Shown piece after piece: positions 7,338 through 17,106 of a stretch of DNA of 64,000 bases (its first letter is position 1; the number at the start of each line of letters is the position of its first letter). The translations under genes and the position numbers were made by a program. The notes beneath the pieces were generated by a model. The model was not told where the DNA came from. It did no database searches and saw only the letters and a list, made by a program, of their open reading frames with translations. Source of the DNA: Nocardia jejuensis NBRC 103114 (GTDB taxonomy: Bacteria > Actinomycetota > Actinomycetes > Mycobacteriales > Mycobacteriaceae); the NCBI RefSeq assembly GCF_001613145.1, contig NZ_BDBU01000021.1, positions 99,611 to 163,610 of the forward strand. Reading direction: 5' to 3'.

Positions 7338-8405
7338 ATGGTCAAGGGGATGACGCTTGCCGACGGGGTGGTGCGGGCCGCGGGGAACACCGCCGAAGTA
7401 GTCCATGTGTGGGGGATTCCGGGGCCGCTCTTCCTGGGGTTCTACGTGGTGGCGGCGATACTCACGACCGTTCACGGCCTGACGCGGCGGATCAAGATCG
7501 TGCACGCCACGAGTGCCGCGCCGATCGGACCTGACGCGCTGACGCTGACCGAGACCGCGATGCTTTTCAACGATCGCCGACCCGTGCTCGCCGCCGTCGC
7601 GCTGCTGCGCGGGCGTGAGCTCATCGATTCGAGTGGTTCGGCGCTGCGCAGTCCGAGTCCGGAGGAAGAGGCCTCGCTCGAAGCCGTCGGGCGCAGCCTG
7701 CTGACCTACCTGTTCAGTCGCGGTCGGCGGCATCTGATCGCCCTGGGCGGCGCCGCCCATCTGCATGTACAGCGCTTGCGCGACACGCTGATTCGGCGCG
7801 GCTACATGATCGGACCGAAGCAGCGACGGGCCTTCTGGGTGGCCTCGCTGCCGATGTGGGCGGTGCTGCTGCTCGGCTGCGCGCGGATCGCGGCGGAGGC
7901 GTCCGCGGACCAGCCGTACGGATGGCTCGTCTTCTTCTCGATCGTGCTGCTGATCTGCATCAGCCGCGTCCTGCGCACCCAGCGCCTGACCCAGCGCGGC
8001 CGCCTCGCCGCCGACGAAGCCCTCCGCACCCACAGCCATCTGGCTCCCGCGCACCGCCCCGCCTATGCCGCCTACGGACCCGACAGCGCAGCCTTGGGCG
8101 TCGCCCTCTTCGGGCCGGACGTGCTGCGGTTGGTGGATCCACGCCTCGCCCGCACCATCGGAACCCTGGACACGGCAGGCGGTGTCGGTGGGGCGAGTGG
8201 ATCCCGACGCCCTCGCGGCGGGACCGGTGGCGGTTACACCGGCGGAAGCAGTTGCGGCAGTGGCGGTGTCAGCTGCGGGAGCAGTAGTAGTAGCTGCGGC
8301 AGTAGTAGTAGCAGCTGTGGTGGAGGCAGCAGTTGCAGTAGCAGCAGTTGCAGTTCCAGCAGCAGTAGTTGCAGTAGCAGCAGCAGTAGCTGCGGTAGCT
8401 CATGA
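7338..8405 (+). CDS. TIGR04222-type membrane protein with long Ser/Cys repeat tail (second copy)
   Basis: This 355-residue paralogue of the preceding gene has the same layout: a membrane segment near residues 30-47, a soluble domain with matching landmarks (HATSAAPIGPDALT, TETAMLF, RRGYMIG), two more membrane segments, then RLTQRGRLAADEA and the tail. The tail from about residue 302 contains eight cysteines separated by runs of two to six Ser or Gly, mostly SSC followed by G or S. The DNA there is a low-complexity array of AGC/AGT/TGC codons. Its stop overlaps the DUF692 start by ATGA, so the proteins are probably made in step. This coupling is the best sequence hint that the tail and the enzyme work together. 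Confidence 0.82.
   Translation: MVKGMTLADGVVRAAGNTAEVVHVWGIPGPLFLGFYVVAAILTTVHGLTRRIKIVHATSAAPIGPDALTLTETAMLFNDRRPVLAAVALLRGRELIDSSGSALRSPSPEEEASLEAVGRSLLTYLFSRGRRHLIALGGAAHLHVQRLRDTLIRRGYMIGPKQRRAFWVASLPMWAVLLLGCARIAAEASADQPYGWLVFFSIVLLICISRVLRTQRLTQRGRLAADEALRTHSHLAPAHRPAYAAYGPDSAALGVALFGPDVLRLVDPRLARTIGTLDTAGGVGGASGSRRPRGGTGGGYTGGSSCGSGGVSCGSSSSSCGSSSSSCGGGSSCSSSSCSSSSSSCSSSSSSCGSS
8246..8400 (+). repeat. Serine/cysteine codon repeat encoding the tail of the second TIGR04222 protein
   Basis: The stretch is built from AGC, AGT and TGC trinucleotides, with short perfect repeats such as AGTAGTAGTAGC. All changes keep the reading frame, and eight cysteines are encoded. It is prone to slippage, so tail length may vary between strains. 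Confidence 0.75.
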
Positions 8406-9736
8406 CCACGCCCGCACACCGCCCCGACCGGGCGCCGAGCACGCCGCCCGGATCGACGGGCCGTGCGACCTCGCGGCAGGAAAGGACACCGGTGCCACCC
8501 TCGGACAGAGCACCGAGTCAGCCCGACTCGACGGACCTTTCGCACGAAGGGACTTCTGTCCCACCCTCCGGCAGCACATCGAGCCGACCGGCCGACGAGA
8601 CATCGACTATCCGCCCGATCCGGGAGACCTTGCTGCCGGAAGGCGCGGTGGGTGTCGGCTGGCGCAGCGAAATCTGCGGCATCATCGCCGAATTGGAGGG
8701 CATCGGGTTCTGCGAGGTGATCGCGGAAGCGCTGCCCCCGGCGTCCGGCTCACAGCGGCGGGCACGATTCCGGCCCTGGCAGACGGGGCGGCGCGGGACG
8801 CTCGCTCGCACGTCCCAGCCGAGTGCGCGGCCCGGGTCTCAGCGGGAAGCGGACCGGCTGCGCCACCACACCGAGGGCGAGCCGGGCCTCGGCGACCGCG
8901 GAGTGAGCGATCGCCGGGCGGCCGGATGGCGGGGATGGCCGTTCGACGCTCGGCAGCGGGCCGAGCAACGGGAAGCCATCGGCGGCAAGGACGGCGTTGT
9001 CGTTCCCGAGGAACTCTCCGCCTTGATCGCGCGCGGAATATCGGCTGTGCCACATGGCGTCTCGCTGTCCCTGGGTGGTGCGGAGCCCGTCCAGGAGTCT
9101 CGCGTCATCCATTTGGCGGAGTGCGCGCGGGCGCTCGGATCGCCGCTGGCGAGTGAGCATATCGCCTTCGTCCGCGCGAACGGGGTGGAGGCCGGGCACC
9201 TGCTGCCGGTTCCCCGGACCCGCGAGGCCCTGGATGCCTTGACCCGCAACATCTCCCGCACCCAGCGGGAACTGGATGTCCCGCTGGCGGTGGAGAACAT
9301 CGCGACCCTGTTCGAGTGGCCGGACGCGGAATTCACCGAGGCCGAGTTCCTCCGCGAGCTGGTCGAGCGCACCGGTGTCCACCTCTTGGTGGATATCGCG
9401 AACGTCTACGCCAACGCCCGCAACAGTTCTCGCGACCCCCTCACCGAACTGCTGTCCCTCCCCACCGAACGACTCGCCTACTGCCACATCGCGGGCGGCC
9501 ACGAATCCGGCGGCCGCTATCACGACACCCACGTCCATCCGGTCCCCGCCGAAGTCCTCGCCCTGGTGGCCGACTTCACCGCAGCCTCCGGGGTCGCGGC
9601 GCGTCGAGTCCCCTTCATGCTCGAACGCGACGGAAACTACCCTCCCGCAACAGAACTGATCACCGAACTCAATGCCATAGCCACCGCCGCCGACCGGCCC
9701 ACCATCACCCGCCGTCCGACCCCGGCCATCCCATGA
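8402..9736 (+). CDS. DUF692 family multinuclear non-haem iron oxidase (MNIO) with Arg-rich insertion
   Basis: DUF692 proteins are TIM-barrel iron enzymes; MbnB, TglH and BufB modify cysteines in peptides with help from a partner. This 444-residue protein keeps the core: GVGWR (84-88), FCEVIAE ending at E109, the metal-site pattern PHGVSLSLGG (H218), SEHIAF (E252, H253), VENIA, DIANVYANA, HIAGGHESG, YHDTHVHP and LERDGNYP. It is longer than the usual 280-300 residues because of a disordered Pro/Ser/Thr-rich N-terminus of about 80 residues and an Arg-rich insertion at about 114-197. ATG 8402 overlaps the upstream stop. GTG 8492 has a better ribosome site (AGGAAAGGA) and is a good alternative. 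It overlaps the next gene by ATGA. Confidence 0.88.
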   Translation: MTTPAHRPDRAPSTPPGSTGRATSRQERTPVPPSDRAPSQPDSTDLSHEGTSVPPSGSTSSRPADETSTIRPIRETLLPEGAVGVGWRSEICGIIAELEGIGFCEVIAEALPPASGSQRRARFRPWQTGRRGTLARTSQPSARPGSQREADRLRHHTEGEPGLGDRGVSDRRAAGWRGWPFDARQRAEQREAIGGKDGVVVPEELSALIARGISAVPHGVSLSLGGAEPVQESRVIHLAECARALGSPLASEHIAFVRANGVEAGHLLPVPRTREALDALTRNISRTQRELDVPLAVENIATLFEWPDAEFTEAEFLRELVERTGVHLLVDIANVYANARNSSRDPLTELLSLPTERLAYCHIAGGHESGGRYHDTHVHPVPAEVLALVADFTAASGVAARRVPFMLERDGNYPPATELITELNAIATAADRPTITRRPTPAIP

Positions 9737-10107
9737 CCACCGACCACGCGCGCGGATCGGACGAGCAGGACAGGGCCGCCGCGGGCACCCTGGCCGAACA
9801 GCAGGCGGAGTTGGTGCGCGCGCTGGTCGCAGGCGCTCCGGCGCCGCCGGGGTTCGATGTCGGCGCTCTCGCCGCGACCGCGCATGCGCTGCTGCACAAG
9901 CGGGCCGCAGAAGTATCCAACCGCTTCCCCCTGCTGGCCCACGGCTGCGGACCCGACTTCACCGCGACCTTCATGGACTGGGCCGCCACCCGCCCCAAAA
10001 CCACCACTGCCGCCGACGCGGCGGCGTTCGCGAAGCACGTCGGCCTCCCGCCTCAGGGGTCCGCATCCCGTCGGCCCCGAGGATTCCGGCGCCTGCGCCG
10101 ACGCTGA
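9733..10107 (+). CDS. Small SCO6045-like partner protein of the DUF692 operon
   Basis: The protein has 124 residues. Residues 23-90 run LVRALVAGAPAPPGFD, then HALLHKRAAEVSN and DFTATFMDWA, a pattern I associate with the C-terminal domain of Streptomyces SCO6045-like proteins found beside DUF692 genes. It is probably an accessory or recognition subunit, by analogy with the partner proteins of MbnB, TglH and BufB; that is inference. The start overlaps the DUF692 stop (ATGA). The reading frame ends inside a 24-bp tandem repeat with an Arg-rich, unnatural-looking end. The +1 frame across the repeat gives a longer acidic ending to 10207, so an indel at the 3' end is possible. Confidence 0.65.
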   Translation: MTTDHARGSDEQDRAAAGTLAEQQAELVRALVAGAPAPPGFDVGALAATAHALLHKRAAEVSNRFPLLAHGCGPDFTATFMDWAATRPKTTTAADAAAFAKHVGLPPQGSASRRPRGFRRLRRR

Positions 10108-10153
10108 TTCCGGCGCCTGCGCCGACGCTGATTCCGGCGCCTGCGCCGACGCT
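10082..10153 (+). repeat. Three perfect copies of a 24-bp tandem repeat
   Basis: Copies at 10082-10105, 10106-10129 and 10130-10153 are identical and start GATTCCGGCGCCTGCG. The unit is eight codons, and in one frame it encodes DSGACADA. The current frame of the SCO6045-like gene stops in the first copy. Confidence 0.9.
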
Positions 10154-10267
10154 GATCCGGACCGTCGGGCGCTGTCCCGGGGAGCGAATTCGGGGTCGGA
10201 TGCGTGAGTGCTAATGTCAGCATGAGTTTGCTGGATAGTCCCTCCGACCTCGGTAAGGATTCTTTTA

Positions 10268-10564
10268 GTGACCACCGCACATGCTGTTCATACTGATCAC
10301 GACCACGCGCACGGCCCCAGTTGCGGCCACGTTGCCGTAACCCACGACGATCACGTCGACTACGCCCACGACGGCCATCTGCATCGCGATCACGACGGCC
10401 ACTGGGACGAGTGCGAGCCCACCTCCCATGTCGCCCACGAGGGCCACGACCACGAACACGGCGAAGGCTGCGGCCACGACACCGTTCAGCACGGCGACCA
10501 CGTCGACTACCTCCACGACGGTCACCGCCACGCCGCGCACGACGGCCACTACGACGACCACTGA
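10268..10564 (+). CDS. Histidine-rich metal-binding protein with duplicated module
   Basis: The 98-residue protein has 27 His, only three Cys and many Asp. It consists of two similar modules, each with DHxHGxxCGH, then DHVDYxHDGH, then HDGH followed by an aromatic residue. It has no signal peptide or membrane segment, so it is probably cytosolic. Such proteins bind zinc, nickel, copper or cobalt and act as a buffer or chaperone; which metal cannot be told. A GTG start follows AAGGA at 10254-10258. It lies 160 bp after the DUF692 operon on the same strand and could buffer metal for it, but no overlap or shared promoter shows this. Confidence 0.8.
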   Translation: MTTAHAVHTDHDHAHGPSCGHVAVTHDDHVDYAHDGHLHRDHDGHWDECEPTSHVAHEGHDHEHGEGCGHDTVQHGDHVDYLHDGHRHAAHDGHYDDH

Positions 10565-10733
10565 GGTCCTGCGCGACTCCGTCGGCCGCACTGCCGCAAC
10601 ACCTGTCGATCACCCGGTTCCACTGATCGGCTGACCGGTCGGCGGCGACGCGACCTACCGACTCCGGTGCGGGCCACCCGCCCTCGCGGAGTCACACGCT
10701 GTTCCAACGCCGGACCCTGGCGTTTCCCATGTG

Positions 10734-10763
10734 CCGCACCGGGACTGCGAGGTCCCGGTGCGG
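10734..10763 (+). promoter_or_regulatory. Perfect 12-bp stem hairpin just before the cupin start
   Basis: CCGCACCGGGAC (10734-10745) pairs with GTCCCGGTGCGG (10752-10763) around a six-base loop. It ends one base before the ATG at 10765, so in RNA it would bury the initiation region, or it is an operator. No T run follows, so it is not a clear terminator. Confidence 0.5.
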
Positions 10764-10764
10764 A

Positions 10765-11187
10765 ATGATTCGAGACATGGTGTTCGCCAAACGTGAGTTC
10801 CACCCGAACCCGGCCCCGGCGGTCTGCACCGCCAGCCGGGTCCTGGCCCGATTCACCTGGGGCAAAAGGGAATTCGTGCTCCGCCAAACCATCCTCGCCC
10901 CCGGCGGTGACAGCGGCTGGCACTACCACGACGGCACCCTCCTGGTCCTGGTGACCGGCGGCCCTCTCGACCACCCCGCCACCGACTGTGTCCCGGTGAC
11001 CAAACGCCCCTATCGCTGCTTCCGCGAACCCAGCGGCCGCGACCACGCCCACCTCGCCCGCAACACCGGCTCGGCGCCGGTCCGGCTGACGGTCCTCTAC
11101 ATCAACCCATCGGGGTGCCCGCTCTCGCAAAGCATTCCCCCGCCCCCGTGCACCGGCGCCTCCGAGGCTCTCGGCACATCTCCCTGA
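10765..11187 (+). CDS. Cupin domain protein
   Basis: The protein has about 140 residues and a single cupin barrel. The metal-site motif is GGDSGWHYHDG followed by a strand with TLLVLVTGG and later DHAHLARNTG, giving three or four His ligands. Single-domain cupins of this kind are dioxygenases, isomerases or ligand sensors, and the function cannot be predicted. Starts at 10765 and 10777 are both possible; an ATG at 10729 would make the preceding hairpin coding. The C-terminus is rich in Pro and Ser. Confidence 0.7.
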   Translation: MIRDMVFAKREFHPNPAPAVCTASRVLARFTWGKREFVLRQTILAPGGDSGWHYHDGTLLVLVTGGPLDHPATDCVPVTKRPYRCFREPSGRDHAHLARNTGSAPVRLTVLYINPSGCPLSQSIPPPPCTGASEALGTSP

Positions 11188-11272
11188 GCCGACACCGAAC
11201 TCGCGACCGTCGCTTCACGTACCCGGTCGAGCCGCGGCCCGCGCAGCCGACGGGATCGGGCATGCTGGGGGC

Positions 11273-11704
11273 ATGATCGAGATCGTCACCGTCGCCGATG
11301 AGCAGAAGTTGAAGGACGCGTACGAGGTGCGGGTCCGGGTGTTCGTGGACGAGCAGAACGTCCCGATGGAGCTGGAGCTCGACGAATTGGACGACACCGC
11401 CGACCACTTCCTGGCTCGGATCGACGGGAAACCGGTCGGGGCCGGGCGACTCGTCGTCCGCGGCGAGGTGGGGGTGTTGGGGCGGCTGGCCGTACTGGCG
11501 GAGACGCGTGGCACCGGACTGGGTGCGGCACTGGTCCGGGCCATCGAGGAGCGTGGTCGCGAACGCGGACTCACAGCGGTCGAGCTGCATTCGCAGACGC
11601 ACGCGCAGGGCTTCTACGAGAAGCTCGGTTACGAGTCGTACGGGGAGATCGGAATGGACGCGGGCATCCCGCACATCTGGATGCGCCGGGACCTCACGGC
11701 CTGA
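11273..11704 (+). CDS. GNAT family N-acetyltransferase
   Basis: The 143-residue protein has the GNAT core. It opens with an ElaA-like 'AYEVRVRVFVDEQNVP', then motif A as RLAVLAETRGTGLGAALV (acetyl-CoA pyrophosphate loop RGTGLG), and ends with the motif B region AQGFYEKLGYESYGE. It transfers an acetyl group from acetyl-CoA to an unknown amine. It is a single-gene unit on the plus strand; the convergent SdpI-like gene ends 52 bp beyond its stop. Confidence 0.88.
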   Translation: MIEIVTVADEQKLKDAYEVRVRVFVDEQNVPMELELDELDDTADHFLARIDGKPVGAGRLVVRGEVGVLGRLAVLAETRGTGLGAALVRAIEERGRERGLTAVELHSQTHAQGFYEKLGYESYGEIGMDAGIPHIWMRRDLTA

Positions 11705-11756
11705 CGTTGCGGGACCTGCCGAGGTTGCGGGACTGCCTCGGCCGTCGGGTGCCCGA

Positions 11757-12164
11757 TCAGTTCGCGGGTGCGCAGGTGTCGCGCAGCGAGCACGATCCGC
11801 AGGAGCTGCCGCAGCCGCCGGTCTTCTCGGCGGGAGCGATGGCGACCAGCGCCTTCTCCGCCGCCGCGGCGCCCGCACCGAGGGTGAAGACCGCGATCAG
11901 CACGGCCAGTGCCGGAACCAGGAACGCGGTCACGCCGGTCGCGACCATGGCGACTCCACCGCCCGCGGCGAGCAGGACGCCCGCGGCGATGCCGGTGGGT
12001 GCGGCGACGCGATTGGCCAGCCGGTAGTTCTCCTCGGTCTCGACAGCGCGGTCGCTGTGAATGCCGAAGATGCGGTTGGGCGGCAGGGTTCCGGTGAGCC
12101 CGAGCACCCCGGTGACCACGGCCACCGCCGACAGGACGAAGAGGAGAAGCGCGACCACGAACAC
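11757..12164 (-). CDS. SdpI/YhfL-like membrane protein with Cys-rich tail
   Basis: The 135-residue protein starts with a membrane segment, followed by the SdpI-family signature PPNRIFGIHSDRAVETEENYRLANR, then two more membrane segments. It ends with KTGGCGSSCGSCSLRDTC, which has four cysteines in about 15 residues. SdpI relatives act in immunity or signalling at the membrane in Bacillus; the actinobacterial role is unknown. The gene lies just upstream of leuS, divergently, as does a small membrane-protein gene in mycobacteria. The tail resembles the Cys/Gly/Ser tails of the TIGR04222 proteins about 4 kb away. Confidence 0.75.
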   Translation of the reverse strand: MFVVALLLFVLSAVAVVTGVLGLTGTLPPNRIFGIHSDRAVETEENYRLANRVAAPTGIAAGVLLAAGGGVAMVATGVTAFLVPALAVLIAVFTLGAGAAAAEKALVAIAPAEKTGGCGSSCGSCSLRDTCAPAN

Positions 12165-12252
12165 CCAGTGGAGGCTACTCCGCAGGGCGCCGGGTTCCCC
12201 CGCACCCCCGGCTCGAGGTTGCGCGCGTCACTATCCACAGCACGTCGCCCTA

Positions 12253-12327
12253 GTCACAGCGGCGCGACCCGGTAGGCCGAGGGACCGAGTCGCTCTGGTC
12301 ACAGCGGCCGGATTGCGCAGGTCACAG
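12253..12327. repeat. Short direct repeats in the leuS upstream region
   Basis: GTCACAGCGGC occurs at 12253-12263 and 12298-12308, and GTCACAG again at 12321-12327. The 273-bp region between the SdpI-like gene and leuS holds no gene. The repeats could be binding sites. I see neither a T-box nor a leader peptide rich in Leu codons. Confidence 0.45.
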
Positions 12328-12437
12328 GTGGCAGCGTGTCGGGGGTGCGAGGTTCAGACCCTTTTTGGGGCCTGGGGTGCGCACGCTTTACCCTGGTGAG
12401 CGACCTTATCGGGGATCAGCTAGACGAAGGCAGGACC

Positions 12438-15308
<2,871 letters not shown>

Positions 15309-15319
15309 GTGTGAGCAGA

Positions 15320-15357
15320 CGAGTCGGGCCCGATACGCGATCGCGAGTCGGGCCCGA
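15320..15357 (+). terminator. Possible leuS terminator made of two copies of a self-complementary 10-mer
   Basis: CGAGTCGGGCCCGA occurs at 15320-15333 and 15344-15357. Each copy contains TCGGGCCCGA, which is its own complement, so the copies can pair into a 10-bp stem. There is no T run. It lies 12 bp after the leuS stop. Confidence 0.4.
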
Positions 15358-15450
15358 ACTCGCTGTGCGAGAGTCGATGCCGTCCACGACGCGCGCTGTC
15401 ACCGGCGAATCGATGCCTCGCAGCGCAGCACCCCGCGCTGTTCGAGACGA

Positions 15451-16230
15451 TCAGCGCGGCGGGATCAGCACGTCGTTCAGCGTGACCATGGTCAGGTTGC
15501 GTTCGCGGACGATGTCGGTGAGCTGGCCGTAGATGGTGCCGATGGTGGGGCGGTTGGCGTGGCCCAGGACGATCGCCTGCCCGTTGAACCAGCGGCGGGC
15601 CGCGTCCAGGAGCATGCCCTCGTTGATGACGGTCGAGACGTCGTTCAGATCACCGGTCCACATGACCGGGACGCTGTAGCCGGAATCGGCGGCGACCTGG
15701 TCGACCATCGCGTTGTGGCGGCCGTAGGGCGGGCGGTAGTACGGCGTGCCGTCGGTGCCGAAGGTGTTCCACAGGAACGCTTTCGCGCGGTCGATCTGAT
15801 CGGCCACGGCACCGGCCGGCAGCCTGGTCAGGTCGGGGTGGTCCCAGCTGTGGTTGCCGAGCTGGATCTGTCCCGAATCCACCAGTGGCCGTAGCGATCC
15901 CAGGTGATCCGTCCACGACGGATAGTAGGCGGTCACGAAGAAGGTGAACCGCGTACCGGTGTTCCGCGCGAAATCGATGAGGGCTCCGACGGTCTGGGAG
16001 CTCGCGCCGTCATCGATGGTGAGCGCCAGGTGGTTTCCGTCGCCCGGAAGCGAGGTGAGCGTGCCCGGCCCGATCGGCGTTCGCGGATCGGGCGGCAGGA
16101 CCGACGGCGGCAGCAGACCGCCGTCCGATCCGGTGCCGAACGGGAAGGGATCGCCGTGCGCGTCACCGTTGCCCAGCAGGGTGGCGGCGGTTCCCGCTGC
16201 CAGCAGGGTCAGGAGCCTGCGTCTGTCCAT
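15451..16230 (-). CDS. Secreted polysaccharide deacetylase (NodB homology)
   Basis: The 259-residue protein opens with MDRRRLLTLLAAG, a probable Sec or twin-arginine-like signal, followed by a Gly/Pro linker. The NodB domain has TIDDG with metal-site D73 and D74 neighbours, HSWDH (H127, H131) as the zinc pair, and RPPYG (166-170). CE4 enzymes remove acetyl or related groups from cell-wall glycans. It lies next to a paralogue of similar length on the same strand, so it arose by tandem duplication. Confidence 0.87.
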   Translation of the reverse strand: MDRRRLLTLLAAGTAATLLGNGDAHGDPFPFGTGSDGGLLPPSVLPPDPRTPIGPGTLTSLPGDGNHLALTIDDGASSQTVGALIDFARNTGTRFTFFVTAYYPSWTDHLGSLRPLVDSGQIQLGNHSWDHPDLTRLPAGAVADQIDRAKAFLWNTFGTDGTPYYRPPYGRHNAMVDQVAADSGYSVPVMWTGDLNDVSTVINEGMLLDAARRWFNGQAIVLGHANRPTIGTIYGQLTDIVRERNLTMVTLNDVLIPPR

Positions 16231-16302
16231 GTCGAACCCACTTCAACTCACATCACGAGCACCGGCGAACGCCGGAACATCTACTCCGCCTGCGTCACCA
16301 GC

Positions 16303-17106
16303 TCATCGCGGCGGCAACAGCACATCGTTCAGCGTGACCATGCTGAGGTTTCGCTCGCGAATGATGTCGACGAGCTGGTCGTAGCAGTGCGTGACGGCGG
16401 GCGCGTTGGCGTGGCCGATGATGATGGTCTGCGGATTGAAATACTGTCGCGCGCACTCGATCAGGTATTGCTCGGTGATCACGCCCGAGTCCGAGAGCGA
16501 GCCGTACCACATGACCGGGACGGTGTAGCCGAGATCGGCCGCGACCCTGTCGACGGTGCCGTTGTGCCGGCCGAAGGGCGGACGGTAGTACGGGCCGCCG
16601 TCGACGCCGAAGTTGTTGCGCAGGAACGTCTTGGCCCGCTCCAGCTGGGAGGAGGCGGCCGACGCCGAGATCGCGGTCAGGTCGGCGTGGTCCCAGGTGT
16701 GGTTGCCGAGCTGGATCTGCCCGGAATCCACCAGGGGGCGCAGGGCGTCGCGGTGGATGCTCCACGAGTCGTAGTACGCGGTGACGAAGAAGGTGAAGCG
16801 GGCGCCGGTGTCGCGGGCGAACTTGATGTACGCACCGACCACGGCCGGGTCCGCGCCGTCGTCGACGGTCAGCGCCATACTGGTGCCGGTCCCGGGCAGC
16901 GCGGTGATCGTTCCGGGGCTGATCTGCGTCTTGGGGCCGGTGGGCGGTGCGGGCAGCCGAGGAGCGGTCGGGAAGTTGGGGACCGTGAACCCGCCGTCGC
17001 CACCCGTGGACCCGGTGTCCAGCGGATCACCCTGGGCCCGAGTGCATCCCGCCAGCGCGGCCACCGTGCCGCCGGCCAGCAGGGTGAGCAGCCGTCGTCT
17101 GTCCAT
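16303..17106 (-). CDS. Polysaccharide deacetylase lipoprotein, paralogue of the neighbouring gene
   Basis: The 267-residue protein has the same MDRRRLLTLLA start, but here the lipobox LAGC ends in C21, so it is a lipoprotein anchored to the outer face of the membrane. The NodB motifs are TVDDG (D82, D83), HTWDH (H136, H140) and RPPFG. Seventy-two bp separate it from the downstream paralogue. One copy is membrane-bound and the other lacks the lipobox Cys, suggesting that duplication was followed by relocation of one product. Confidence 0.87.
   Translation of the reverse strand: MDRRRLLTLLAGGTVAALAGCTRAQGDPLDTGSTGGDGGFTVPNFPTAPRLPAPPTGPKTQISPGTITALPGTGTSMALTVDDGADPAVVGAYIKFARDTGARFTFFVTAYYDSWSIHRDALRPLVDSGQIQLGNHTWDHADLTAISASAASSQLERAKTFLRNNFGVDGGPYYRPPFGRHNGTVDRVAADLGYTVPVMWYGSLSDSGVITEQYLIECARQYFNPQTIIIGHANAPAVTHCYDQLVDIIRERNLSMVTLNDVLLPPR

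Noticed and set aside
6102..8054. 650-codon open frame on the minus strand across both TIGR04222 genes
   Set aside because: It mirrors the real plus-strand genes, has Arg/Gly/Gln-rich composition, no conserved motif and no ribosome site; it is a high-GC shadow.
10082..10153. Possible CRISPR-like array
   Set aside because: The copies are directly adjacent without spacers and are three in number; it is a coding minisatellite.
9857..10207. Independent gene reading DSGACADA repeats
   Set aside because: The 5' part is a shadow of the SCO6045-like gene; only the 3' end is plausible, and as a frameshifted extension of that gene.
10209..10222. TGCT-N6-AGCA before the His-rich gene as a Zur or SmtB site
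   Set aside because: Only four-base arms; it does not match the Zur or ArsR/SmtB consensus that I know.
12231..12239. CTATCCACA and TCGTCCACA (49332) as DnaA boxes of an origin
   Set aside because: Only single mismatched boxes without clustering or an AT-rich unwinding region; no dnaA or dnaN gene is in the window.
12165..12437. T-box or Leu leader peptide before leuS
   Set aside because: No T-box core sequence and no short frame with runs of Leu codons.
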